Positions 43,474 through 51,755 of a stretch of DNA of 64,000 nt are shown here, piece after piece; the stretch's first letter is position 1; every line of letters starts with the position of its first letter. Where the stretch lies: assembly GCA_029202525.1 (NCBI GenBank), contig CP119325.1, forward strand, positions 5,182,001 to 5,246,000, given 5' to 3'. Under the pieces are notes generated by a model. It did no database searches. It was not told where the DNA came from and saw only the letters and a program-made list of their open reading frames with translations. The position numbers and the translations under genes were made by a program. The DNA comes from Candidatus Pseudomonas phytovorans (GTDB lineage: Bacteria; Pseudomonadota; Gammaproteobacteria; Pseudomonadales; Pseudomonadaceae).

Positions 43474-44658
43474 ATGAACGCCCCCACTCTCAGCCGCGCC
43501 ATGATCCTGCTGATGGCCACGGCCACCGGCCTGGCCGTGGCCAGCAACTACTACGCCCAACCGCTGCTGCACAGCATCGCCCAGCAGTTCGGCCTGAGCA
43601 CTGCCAGCGCCGGCAGCATCGTCATCGCCGCACAACTCAGTTATGGCGCCGGCCTTCTACTGCTCGCGCCGCTGGGTGACCTGTTCGAGCAGCGCCGGCT
43701 GATCACCGTGATGACTGCCATTGCCACCCTGGGCCTGGTCATCAGTGCCTGTGCGCCAAGCCTGCCCTGGCTGATCCTCGGCACCGCGCTGACCGGGCTG
43801 TTCTCGGTAGTGGCGCAGATCCTCGTGCCCATGGCCGCGACCCTCAGCGAGCCGCATCAGCGTGGGCGCGCGGTCGGCACGCTGATGAGCGGCCTGCTGC
43901 TGGGCATTCTGCTGGCACGGACGGCTGCCGGTTTCATGGCCGAGCTGGGCGGCTGGCGCAGCATCTACGTACTGGCCGCTGTGCTGATGGCGGTCACTGC
44001 CCTGGCGCTGTACCGCAGCCTGCCACAGCACCACACCCATGCCGGGTTGAAGTACCCGGCACTGATCGGCTCGGTGTTCCGCCTGTTTCTTGAAGAGCCG
44101 GTGCTGCGCCTGCGCTCGCTGCTCGGCCTGCTGTCGTTCAGCCTGTTCGCCCTGTTCTGGACGCCCCTGGCATTCCTGCTGACCAAGGGCCCTTACCATT
44201 ACTCGGATGCGGTAATCGGCCTGTTCGGCCTGGCCGGTGCCGCCGGTGCGCTGTCGGCCAACTGGGCCGGGCGCCTGGCCGACCGCGGCAAGGGCTCGCT
44301 GGCCACCACCGTAGGCCTGGTGGTGTTGCTGCTGTCGTGGGTGCCGCTGGGTTTTGCCGAGCAGTCGTTGCTGGCCCTGCTGCTGGGCGTGCTGATGCTG
44401 GACCTTGCGGTGCAACTCGTCCATGTGAGCAACCAGAACGCGGTAATCGCCCTGCGCCCTGAAGCACGCACGCGGCTGAACGCCGGGTATATCACTTGCT
44501 ACTTCATTGGCGGGGCGCTGGGGTCGTTGCTGGGCACGCAATTGTTCCAATACCACGGCTGGATGGGCATTGTGGTGGCGGGGTTGGTGATTGGCGGGCT
44601 CGCGTTGCTGGTCTGGGGGATTGCCAATCGCAAGGTGGCTTTAGCCGCCAGGGGGTGA
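43474..44658 (+). CDS. MFS transporter
   Basis: This 394-residue inner-membrane transporter has 12 predicted helices. The loop 2-3 motif of the superfamily is seen as APLGDLFEQRRLIT (residues 65-80), and the second-half copy as NWAGRLADRGKGS. It resembles the YnfM/arabinose-efflux-like group of drug or metabolite exporters; the substrate cannot be told. The start at 43474 was chosen because MNAPTLSRAMILLMATATGL begins the first helix. It is divergent from a LysR regulator. Confidence 0.9.
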   Translation: MNAPTLSRAMILLMATATGLAVASNYYAQPLLHSIAQQFGLSTASAGSIVIAAQLSYGAGLLLLAPLGDLFEQRRLITVMTAIATLGLVISACAPSLPWLILGTALTGLFSVVAQILVPMAATLSEPHQRGRAVGTLMSGLLLGILLARTAAGFMAELGGWRSIYVLAAVLMAVTALALYRSLPQHHTHAGLKYPALIGSVFRLFLEEPVLRLRSLLGLLSFSLFALFWTPLAFLLTKGPYHYSDAVIGLFGLAGAAGALSANWAGRLADRGKGSLATTVGLVVLLLSWVPLGFAEQSLLALLLGVLMLDLAVQLVHVSNQNAVIALRPEARTRLNAGYITCYFIGGALGSLLGTQLFQYHGWMGIVVAGLVIGGLALLVWGIANRKVALAARG

Positions 44659-44758
44659 CATCGCACCGCACTACCCTCCGTCGTATTGCCGTTGACTTGC
44701 CTGGCCGGGCAGCGCTCATTAGGCGCTGGTCAATGCCCTTTCCTGACAGGACGACTTT

Positions 44759-45139
44759 ATGACAAGACTCACGGTGCAATCCGGCGATTTCTTGCAAGGT
44801 GAAGGCGAGTATCGCAATGGATCGCTCACACTCAAGACCCCGCGCAGCCCCTCCCCCGGCGAGCGCATTTCCCTTACACGCATCAGCGACCTCAGGCTGG
44901 CCAGCCTGGAACCCAGCCGCAGCCTGGGCAGCGCCCTGGGCTGGGGCGTGGCAGGCGCGTTGGTGGCCGGGCCGGTGGGTTTGCTGGCCGGGCTGTGGCT
45001 AGGCGGCAAAGAGGAAGAAGCCACCTTCCTGGTCACCTTCAAGGATGGGCGCAAGCTCATGGCCATTACCGACGGCAAAACGTGGTCGAAGATCGATGAC
45101 GGCTGGCGGCAGCACAAGCGGCCGGCCAATCAGGGCTGA
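44759..45139 (+). CDS. small protein with glycine-rich hydrophobic segment, unknown
   Basis: This 126-residue protein has a charged N-terminal part of about 58 residues, a glycine/alanine-rich hydrophobic stretch (LGWGVAGALVAGPVGLLAGL, residues 60-80) that could cross the membrane once, and a C-terminal beta-like part (ATFLVTFKDGRKLMAITDG). I do not recognise a function. AGGACG lies before the ATG. A hairpin with a short T-run follows 30 bp after the stop and precedes the TonB receptor gene on the same strand. Confidence 0.75.
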   Translation: MTRLTVQSGDFLQGEGEYRNGSLTLKTPRSPSPGERISLTRISDLRLASLEPSRSLGSALGWGVAGALVAGPVGLLAGLWLGGKEEEATFLVTFKDGRKLMAITDGKTWSKIDDGWRQHKRPANQG

Positions 45140-45169
45140 ATATCGCGAAGCCTGGATCGTTTTATGCTG

Positions 45170-45197
45170 AAGGCGGCTGCTAAGATGCCGCCTTTTT
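45170..45197 (+). terminator. terminator or attenuator before the TonB receptor gene
   Basis: AAGGCGGC and GCCGCCTT form the stem, followed by TTTC. It lies only 34 bp before the receptor ATG, leaving very little room for a separate promoter downstream of it. Confidence 0.65.
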
Positions 45198-45230
45198 CAT
45201 GGCCCGTGCCGTATCCAGGAGCCTCACCGC

Positions 45231-47363
45231 ATGCCCCCGCATCACCCTCGCCTGCCCCTGAGCCTGCTCAGCCTGGGCCTGGCCCTGCATTGCTCCAACG
45301 TACTCGCCGAAGACAGCGTAGTGCTGGCCCCGCTGCAGGTGTCCGACACCTATGCCGATGACGGCTACCAGGTACGCCAGGCAGCGGTGGGCGGTTTCCA
45401 GCCCGCGCCGTTGCTCGACACCCCCGCCTCGATCAGCGTGTTCAGCCAGCAACTGCTGGAAGACCGCCAGGTACGCAAGCTCAGCGAAGTGCTGCAAAGC
45501 GATGCCTCGGTTGGCGAAAGTTATGCCCCCATCGGCTACTACGAAAACTTCAACGTGCGGGGCTTCGAGCTGAATGCCGCCAGCAGCTACCGCATCAACG
45601 GCCAGACCATCGCCGGCGAGCAGAACGTGGCCCTGGAGAACAAGCAGCAAGTCGAGTTGCTCAAGGGCCTTTCCGGCTTGCAAAGCGGCGTGTCGGAGCC
45701 GGGCGGCCTGGTCAACTACGTGACCAAGCGCGCCGAAGACGTGCGCAGCGTCACGGTGTCGACCAACGAACAAGGCGAACGCTACCTGGCCACCGACCTG
45801 GGTGGCTGGTTCGGCAGTGAAAAACAGTTTGGCCTGCGCGCCAACCTGGCCCATGAAGACATCCGTTCCTATGTCGACCACGCAGATGGCAAGCGCGACT
45901 TCGCCTCGCTGGCCTTCGACTGGCAGATCAGCCCGAATGCCACCCTGCAGCTGGACGCCGAATACCAGCACCGCGAACAGCGCTCGGTGCCGGGTTACCA
46001 ATTGTTGGGCGGCAGCGAAGTGCCCCACGGTATCGACCCGGACGACCGCCTGGCCTATCAGCACTGGGCAAAGCCTGTACAAAACGACTCGCTGAACCTG
46101 GGCGGGCGCTTCGAGTACCGCTTCAACGAGGCATGGACCGGCACTTTGAGCGCCTCGCGCAGCAAGGTGGTGATCGACGATTACAGCGCGTTTGCCTGGG
46201 GGTCGAGCGAAGGCGCGTTCTTTGGCAGCAATGGCGACTACGACATCTACGACTACCGCAGCCCCGACGACACCCGCCGTACCGATGAGGCACAAGCCAT
46301 GCTCAACGGGCACTTCGGTGCGCTGGGGGTGGGGCATGAGCTGACCGTAGGCACCAGTGCGCAGCGGCGCACGCTGGATCAGCGCCCTTACTACAACGAG
46401 TGGCTGGGTACCGGCAACATCTACACCGGCGCCCCTGCCTTCGACCCGTCCGACAAACCCGTAGGCGCCAGCGAACGCCGGCTGGACAGCCGTCAGTACG
46501 GCCTGTTCGTCAACGACCGCATCAGCTTCAACGAGCAATGGCAGACCGTGCTGGGCGCCCGTGCAGTGCGCCTGGATGAAAAGACCTGGGACGAAACCGG
46601 TGTTGCCGGGCGCCATACCCGTCAATACGAGTTGCTGCCCAATGCCGCGCTTATCTACAAGCCGCAGCCGAATACCACCATTTACGCCAGCTACTCCAAG
46701 GGCCTTTCTGCCGGCGGTACGGCGCCTTGGTTTGCCAGCAATGCCGCTGAGATCCTGGCACCTACCACCTCCCACCAGCTGGAGCTGGGCCTCAAGCACG
46801 ACTGGCAAGGCCTGAGTTTCAGCGCTGCGCTGTTCCAGATCCGCCAGGCCTACCAGTACGCGCGCCCGGACGGGTCCGGCAACTTTACCTACGTGCAGCA
46901 AGGCCAACAGAAGAACACCGGCCTGGAACTGGGCGCCAGCGGCTGGGTGACCTCGAAGCTGCAAGTGCAAGCCAGTGCTGCGGCCATTCGAGCGCGAGTA
47001 CAAAACAGCGGTACTGATGATTATGAAGGCCACCAGGCGATCAACGTGCCCAGGTTCCGCGCCGCATTGCACGCGGAGTACAACCTGCCGGTGCCGGGCC
47101 TGGCACTGCTGGGCGGGGCGCGGTACAGCGCCAGCAAGTATGCGAGCCAGGCGGGGAACGTGGAGGTTGGCGGGTATACCGTGTTCGATGTGGGGAGCCG
47201 GTATCGGACGCGCATCGGCGGGTACGACACGGTGCTGCGGCTGACGGTGGACAACGTGTTAGACAAGCGCTACTGGCGCGATGTGGGGGATTATCTGGGG
47301 GATAACTACCTGTTCCAGGGCGCGCCGCGCACGGCTCGGCTGTCGGCTTCGGTAAACTTCTAG
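45231..47363 (+). CDS. TonB-dependent siderophore receptor
   Basis: This 710-residue outer-membrane receptor has a signal peptide at residues 1-26 (VLA-ED), then VVLAPLQV as a TonB-box-like sequence. The plug domain covers about residues 55-165 (DTPASISVFSQQLLEDRQVR, YNFNVRGFE-type NFNVRGFEL, VELLKGLSGLQSG, GGLVNYVTKR). A 22-strand barrel follows and ends in the expected terminal phenylalanine (LSASVNF). There is no N-terminal signalling domain, so it is not of the FpvA type. Ligand unknown; ferric siderophores are likely. No Fur box was seen upstream, and no transport partners lie nearby. Confidence 0.92.
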   Translation: MPPHHPRLPLSLLSLGLALHCSNVLAEDSVVLAPLQVSDTYADDGYQVRQAAVGGFQPAPLLDTPASISVFSQQLLEDRQVRKLSEVLQSDASVGESYAPIGYYENFNVRGFELNAASSYRINGQTIAGEQNVALENKQQVELLKGLSGLQSGVSEPGGLVNYVTKRAEDVRSVTVSTNEQGERYLATDLGGWFGSEKQFGLRANLAHEDIRSYVDHADGKRDFASLAFDWQISPNATLQLDAEYQHREQRSVPGYQLLGGSEVPHGIDPDDRLAYQHWAKPVQNDSLNLGGRFEYRFNEAWTGTLSASRSKVVIDDYSAFAWGSSEGAFFGSNGDYDIYDYRSPDDTRRTDEAQAMLNGHFGALGVGHELTVGTSAQRRTLDQRPYYNEWLGTGNIYTGAPAFDPSDKPVGASERRLDSRQYGLFVNDRISFNEQWQTVLGARAVRLDEKTWDETGVAGRHTRQYELLPNAALIYKPQPNTTIYASYSKGLSAGGTAPWFASNAAEILAPTTSHQLELGLKHDWQGLSFSAALFQIRQAYQYARPDGSGNFTYVQQGQQKNTGLELGASGWVTSKLQVQASAAAIRARVQNSGTDDYEGHQAINVPRFRAALHAEYNLPVPGLALLGGARYSASKYASQAGNVEVGGYTVFDVGSRYRTRIGGYDTVLRLTVDNVLDKRYWRDVGDYLGDNYLFQGAPRTARLSASVNF

Positions 47364-47377
47364 GCGTATTGCGGGAA

Positions 47378-47466
47378 CCTGTGGGAGCGGGCTTGCCCCG
47401 CGAACACCGGCAAAGCCGGTGCCATACACCGCGTCGCCTGCTTCGCGGGACAAGCCCGCTCCCACA
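47378..47466. repeat. REP inverted pair
   Basis: Outward-type pair: GTGGGAGCGGGCTTGCCCCG on the left and its complement on the right, with an inner CACCGGCAAAGCCGGTG hairpin. Confidence 0.9.
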
Positions 47467-47524
47467 AACGGGTGTAACACCGACCGTTGAGAATTGTCCG
47501 CCCCCAAAGGCCCTGAAAACAAAA

Positions 47525-47552
47525 AGCCCCCGTGCTTTTCAGCGCGGGGGCT
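47525..47552 (-). terminator. terminator of tRNA-Ser
   Basis: AGCCCCCG pairs with CGGGGGCT. On the minus strand TTTTTGTTTT follows, just downstream of the tRNA. Confidence 0.88.
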
Positions 47553-47564
47553 CTTCGTAGAATG

Positions 47565-47654
47565 TGGCGGTGAAGAAGGGATTTGAACCCTTGATACGAT
47601 TTCTCGTATACACACTTTCCAGGCGTGCTCCTTCGACCACTCGGACACTTCACC
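47565..47654 (-). tRNA. tRNA-Ser (GGA)
   Basis: This 90-nt class II tRNA begins GGTGAAGTGTCCGAGTGG, has anticodon GGA in CTGGAAA, a long variable arm and encodes CCA. It has its own promoter and terminator. Confidence 0.97.
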
Positions 47655-47691
47655 GTTTCTCTTCAAGCCTTGCGGCCCGTCGAGGTGCGCT

Positions 47692-47720
47692 AATTTAGTG
47701 AAAGCCACTCCCTTTGGCAA
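47692..47720 (-). promoter_or_regulatory. sigma-70 promoter of tRNA-Ser
   Basis: On the minus strand TTGCCA (47715-47720) and TAAATT (47692-47697) are 17 bp apart, with AT-rich DNA upstream and a GC-rich discriminator AGCGCACC after the -10. Confidence 0.75.
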
Positions 47721-47769
47721 GCACTTTTTTCAAATTTTTCATGTATTTGCATTTGAGACACGGTGAACG

Positions 47770-47785
47770 CTGACCGACCAGTCAG
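47770..47785. promoter_or_regulatory. inverted repeat upstream of the crotonase gene
   Basis: CTGAC and GTCAG flank CGACCA, about 70 bp before the crotonase ATG. The GACCGACCAGTC core has the look of a TetR-type operator, but this is weak. Confidence 0.3.
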
Positions 47786-47852
47786 CCTTGCTGCTTTACC
47801 TGGCCTCTGGCGCTGGGTAACGTCGTCGCCACGCCAACAAAAGGACTCTGCC

Positions 47853-48542
47853 ATGAGCGAGCTGATTACCTACCACGCCGAAGACGGCATCGCCACCCTG
47901 ACCCTGAACAACGGCAAGGTCAACGCCATCTCGCCGGACGTCATCACCGCCTTCAACACCGCGCTCGACCGTGCGGTCGAAGAGCGTGCAGTGGTGATCA
48001 TCACCGGCCAGCCGGGCATCCTGTCAGGCGGTTACGACCTCAAGGTAATGACCAGCGGCCCGAAAGAGGCCATCAGCCTGGTCACTGCCGGCTCCACCCT
48101 CGCCCGTCGCCTGCTGTCGCACCCGTTCCCGGTGGTAGTCGCCTGCCCAGGCAATGCCGTGGCCAAGGGCGCCTTCCTGCTGCTGTCGGCCGACTACCGC
48201 ATTGGCGTCGAGGGGCCGTACAAGGTGTGCCTGAATGAAGTACAGATCGGCATGACCATGCACCACGCAGGCATCGAACTGGCCCGCGACCGCCTGCGCC
48301 GCTCGGCCTTCCACCGCTCAGTGATCAATGCCGAGGTATTCGACCCGCAGGCCGCGGTGGATGCCGGCTTCCTCGACAAGGTGGTGCCGGCCGAGCAGTT
48401 GCAGGAAACAGCGCTGACGGTGGCCCGTGAGTTGAAGAAGCTGAACATGCTGGCGCACAAGAACACCAAGCTGAAGGTGCGCAAAGGGTTGCTGGAGGCG
48501 CTGGACAAGGCGATCGAGCTGGACCAGCACCATATGGGCTAG
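47853..48542 (+). CDS. enoyl-CoA hydratase/isomerase (crotonase) family protein
   Basis: This 229-residue crotonase has an oxyanion-hole loop GILSGGYDLKVM, and NAVAKGAFLLLSADYRIG is the second conserved segment. It is shorter than the usual 255-260 aa, lacking part of the C-terminal helices. The catalytic glutamate is seen in LNEVQIGMTM. Family reactions are hydration or isomerisation of enoyl-CoA. The P. aeruginosa neighbourhood also carries a crotonase. AAAAGGAC stands before the ATG at 47853. Exact substrate unknown. Confidence 0.88.
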   Translation: MSELITYHAEDGIATLTLNNGKVNAISPDVITAFNTALDRAVEERAVVIITGQPGILSGGYDLKVMTSGPKEAISLVTAGSTLARRLLSHPFPVVVACPGNAVAKGAFLLLSADYRIGVEGPYKVCLNEVQIGMTMHHAGIELARDRLRRSAFHRSVINAEVFDPQAAVDAGFLDKVVPAEQLQETALTVARELKKLNMLAHKNTKLKVRKGLLEALDKAIELDQHHMG

Positions 48543-48598
48543 CCGCGCCCGGTGCACATCCGTACACTCCCCGGCGACTGTCTGGTGTGAGCCGTACC

Positions 48599-49312
48599 AT
48601 GCTTTACTCTTTGCGCATGCTCTTGCTGGCGCTGCATTTCCTTGTAGTGGGCGTCGTGGGCCTGGTCATTGGCCTGTGCCGCCCCTTCAACCCCGACAAC
48701 AGCCGGGTATTCGCCCACCTCTACAGCCGGCCGGCCACCTGGCTGATGCGCATCAAGGTCAAGGCCGAGGTCGGCCCGCTATGGGACCAGCCGCCCGGTT
48801 GCGTGATCATCGCCAACCACCAATCCAACTACGACCTGTTCGTGATAGGCCAAGCGGTGCCACGACGCACCGTGGCCATCGGCAAAAAGAGCCTGGGTTG
48901 GGTGCCGCTGTTCGGCCAGTTGTTCTGGCTGGGCGGCAACGTGCTGATCGACCGCAAGAACAGCTACCAGGCACGCAAGGCGCTGCAGGAAACCACCCGC
49001 GTGCTGCAAGACGACAACTCGATGTGGGTGTTCCCCGAAGGCACGCGTAACCCTGGCGAACACTTGCTGCCCTTCAAGAAAGGCGCGTTTCACATGGCCA
49101 TCGAGGCGGGTGTGCCGATTGTGCCGGTGTGCGTCAGCCGCTACGCCAGGCGCATGAACCTGAACAGTTGGCGCCCGCGCAAGGTAGTGGTGCGCTCGCT
49201 GCCCCCGATTGCCACGGCCGGCATGACCCAGCAGGACATCCCGGCGCTGATCGAGCAGTGCCGGGTGCAGATGCAGCAGTGCATCGACCGCATGGAACAC
49301 GAACTGGCCTGA
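48599..49312 (+). CDS. plsC: 1-acyl-sn-glycerol-3-phosphate acyltransferase (PlsC-like)
   Basis: This 237-residue membrane-bound acyltransferase makes phosphatidic acid. An N-terminal membrane helix (residues 5-27) is followed by the catalytic NHQSNYD (His74, Asp79), GKKSLGWVPLFGQLFWLGG with NVLIDR, and the glycerol-phosphate site FPEGTRN. The pattern and length closely follow E. coli PlsC, including the MLY start, so the ATG at 48599 is chosen over a GTG at 48587. Pseudomonas carries several such enzymes, so the symbol is tentative. Confidence 0.88.
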   Translation: MLYSLRMLLLALHFLVVGVVGLVIGLCRPFNPDNSRVFAHLYSRPATWLMRIKVKAEVGPLWDQPPGCVIIANHQSNYDLFVIGQAVPRRTVAIGKKSLGWVPLFGQLFWLGGNVLIDRKNSYQARKALQETTRVLQDDNSMWVFPEGTRNPGEHLLPFKKGAFHMAIEAGVPIVPVCVSRYARRMNLNSWRPRKVVVRSLPPIATAGMTQQDIPALIEQCRVQMQQCIDRMEHELA

Positions 49313-49381
49313 AGCGGGTTGCTCTTGGGCCGGGTACAGCCCAAGCTGTACCCCGTGTTCAACCGGAATAAGCGGGCAACC

Positions 49382-50353
49382 ATGGGGCGAGTCGTGGCAT
49401 CGGCGGTGTACAGCGCCGGCAGAAAGGTCACCAACATCAGCATCGACGAAGGCAGCGAGTGGGCGCGCAAGCCGGGGCACTTTGTGTGGATCGGCCTGGA
49501 AGAGCCCAACGCCGAGGAGCTGGCCAACCTGCAATGCCAGTTCAACCTGCACGAACTGGCCATCGAAGACGCCTTGGAAAAGCATAGCCGGCCCAAGCTT
49601 GAAACCTTCGGTGATGCGCTGTTCATCGTCACCTACTCGCCGGTGCGCCACGAGGGCAAGCTGGAGTTTATCGAAACGCACATCTTCGCCGGCAACGGCT
49701 ACATCATCACCTGCCGCAACGGCCACTCCAAGTCCTACGCCCTGGTGCGCCAGCGCTGCGAGGCGCGGCCTCTGCTGCTGGAGCACGGTGAAGACTTTGT
49801 GCTGTACGCCCTGCTCGACTTCGTCACCGAGAACTACCAGCCGGTCAGCGAGGCCATACATGGTGAGATCGAAGAGCTGGAGCAAAGCGTGCTGGGCGGT
49901 TCGTTGCACGAAGATGACATCCGCCGCCTGCACAGCCTGCGCCGCGACATCCTGCGCCTGCGACGCTACGTGGCGCCGATGGTGGAAGTGAGCGAGGAAC
50001 TGCAGCGCCTGAGCTTCCCGTTCATCGACAAGAACATGCGCCCGTATTTCCGTGATGTGCAGATCCACGTGACGCGACAGATGGAAGACCTGGCCGGCAT
50101 CCGCGACATCGCCAGCCAGACCATCGAGATCGGCATGCTGCTGGAGTCGTCAAGGCAGAGCATCGTGCAGCGCAAGTTCGCGGCCTGGGCGGCGATCCTG
50201 GCGTTTCCCACGGCGATTGCCGGGATTTACGGAATGAACTTTCAGAACATGCCGGAGCTTGCTTGGCAATATGGCTATTTTGGGGTGCTTGGGGTGATTG
50301 TGGCGGGGTGTACGGGGTTGTTTGCCAGCTTCAAGAAGTCGGGTTGGCTTTGA
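49382..50353 (+). CDS. CorA/ZntB-family divalent metal channel
   Basis: This 323-residue protein has a large cytoplasmic N-terminal alpha/beta domain, a long stalk helix (QMEDLAGIRDIASQTIEIGM and onward) and two C-terminal membrane helices. The selectivity loop YGMNFQNMPEL follows the first helix (about residues 275-295), with the GMN motif intact. The C-terminus ends in a short basic tail. Such channels import Mg2+ or Co2+, or move Zn2+; which ion is not decided by sequence. The ATG at 49382 is used, because the extra upstream residues are not family-like. Confidence 0.92.
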   Translation: MGRVVASAVYSAGRKVTNISIDEGSEWARKPGHFVWIGLEEPNAEELANLQCQFNLHELAIEDALEKHSRPKLETFGDALFIVTYSPVRHEGKLEFIETHIFAGNGYIITCRNGHSKSYALVRQRCEARPLLLEHGEDFVLYALLDFVTENYQPVSEAIHGEIEELEQSVLGGSLHEDDIRRLHSLRRDILRLRRYVAPMVEVSEELQRLSFPFIDKNMRPYFRDVQIHVTRQMEDLAGIRDIASQTIEIGMLLESSRQSIVQRKFAAWAAILAFPTAIAGIYGMNFQNMPELAWQYGYFGVLGVIVAGCTGLFASFKKSGWL

Positions 50354-50411
50354 GGATGCCGGGGCCGTAGGAGCAACTGTCTTGTTCAAAAGCCAAGAGC
50401 TTGCGCGATCA

Positions 50412-50499
50412 CTGTGGGAGCGGGCGTGCCCGCGAACACCGGCGAAGCCGGTGCCATCCACCGAGCTGGGTTCTTCGCGGGCATGCCCGCTCCCACAGG
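50412..50499. repeat. REP inverted pair
   Basis: Outward-type pair, GTGGGAGCGGGCGTGCCCGC and its complement, with an inner CACCGGCGAAGCCGGTG hairpin as at 47378. Confidence 0.9.
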
Positions 50500-50513
50500 G
50501 TAGGTAGCCGCGC

Positions 50514-51227
50514 CTACGCCGGCTGCTGGATAAAGCGCATCATCCATTTCCCCACCAGGTCGCCCTGGTGCTCGCTGGCCAGGCTGGCCACGGCCTTGTG
50601 GTACACCTCATCCCCCAGATACTCCTGGCGGGCATCGAGCAGCGCGCGGGAGTAGTCGTGCACGAACTCCGGGTGGCCCTGGAAGCACAGCACCTGGTCA
50701 CGAATGTGGTACGCCGCATTCGGGCAGAAGTCACTTGAAGCAATGACCGTGGCGCCCTCCGGCAATTCGGTCACCTGGTCCTGGTGGCTGATCAGCAAGG
50801 TCAGCTCCGATACCTCCGGGTCCATCCACGGCGCATGGGCCGCCAGCGAGTAGCGATGGATACCCACGCCCCAGCCCTTGTCGGCCCGCTCGGCCTTGCC
50901 ACCCAGGGTCAACGCCAGCAACTGATGGCCAAAACACACACCCAACAGCTTCTCGCCACGCTCGTACAGCTTCAGCAAATAGGCCTTGAGCGTCTGGATC
51001 CAGGCATCGGTGCCGAACGAGTCGGCCTTGCTGCCCGTCACCAGGTAGGCATCGAACACTTCATTGTCGGCGGGGTAGTCGCCGTGCATCACGTTGTAGA
51101 CACGAAATTCGGCGGCGATCGGCTGACGCGAAAAGAGCTGCTCGAACATCCTGCCGTAGCCCTGGTACTGCGCCGTCAACTCCGGTCGCAGGACATCGGT
51201 TTCAAGGATGCAGATGCGTAACGACAT
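50514..51227 (-). CDS. class I glutamine amidotransferase-like protein
   Basis: This 237-residue single-domain protein of the GATase1 (GMP synthase-like) type has the nucleophile Cys98 in GVCFGHQLLALTLGG; His and Glu of the triad are in LCFQGHPEF. No synthetase domain is attached. Relatives are stand-alone amidotransferases or gamma-glutamyl hydrolase-like enzymes of unclear substrate. The start at 51227 gives MSLRICILETDV, the usual first strand; an ATG 21 bp upstream is in frame. Confidence 0.88.
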   Translation of the reverse strand: MSLRICILETDVLRPELTAQYQGYGRMFEQLFSRQPIAAEFRVYNVMHGDYPADNEVFDAYLVTGSKADSFGTDAWIQTLKAYLLKLYERGEKLLGVCFGHQLLALTLGGKAERADKGWGVGIHRYSLAAHAPWMDPEVSELTLLISHQDQVTELPEGATVIASSDFCPNAAYHIRDQVLCFQGHPEFVHDYSRALLDARQEYLGDEVYHKAVASLASEHQGDLVGKWMMRFIQQPA

Positions 51228-51593
51228 AGGGGTAGTCCTGAACGACATGGGTGGGGATCTGCTGTAAAGACTGACGCGAAAGGCACGTACAAGCAAGTAG
51301 GCTGCACTGACGAACGGTCACATTTCGTCGGCACCCGCCTGGCACTTGCGCCACTGTCTAGTCAGAGCATGCCAGCCGGATGGCACATGGCCTCATAGCC
51401 AATGGAAATCACCGAATCAAGTGATTAGAACAAAGGGTTCTCAAACATGGATGACACACACCCTACTGTTGGTTGTATATCCACGTTCAAGAGGCAGGCA
51501 AGTCAGGCGCCACGCGGTGCCACTGTGATCGACCCGAAGCGCGACAAGGAAGCCAACGGGTATTCAGGAATAACAACAAGAAGGCGGTCCGCC

Positions 51594-51689
51594 ATGTTCA
51601 GACAATCGAAACTTCGCCAAGCTGGGCTCATTCTCTTCGCCACGACATTGCTGTTGATCTTGCCGAACCTGACACGTTTGTTCGGCTGA
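51594..51689 (+). CDS. possible 31-residue membrane micro-protein
   Basis: The frame MFRQSKLRQAGLILFATTLL continues to ILPNLTRLFG: basic N-terminus and one membrane helix, with AAGGCGG before the ATG. The same frame is open from an ATG at 51447 (80 codons), but that part uses rare AGA, AGG and ATA codons. It is the only candidate gene in the gap 51228-51755. The gap also holds AATCAC / GTGATT (51407-51412, 51421-51426) as a weak inverted repeat. Confidence 0.35.
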   Translation: MFRQSKLRQAGLILFATTLLLILPNLTRLFG

Positions 51690-51755
51690 CAGTGGCGGTG
51701 GCGCCAACGGGCAGCGCACAGGTAACCTGCCGGCCTTGATGGTCGGAGATTACCC

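Noticed and set aside
45180..47072. 630-codon minus-strand frame over the TonB receptor
   Set aside because: It is antisense to a complete receptor with signal peptide, plug and barrel.
51340..51360. Possible sigma-54 promoter at TGGCACTTGC
   Set aside because: Spacing between the TGGCAC and any TGC element is wrong and no downstream start fits.
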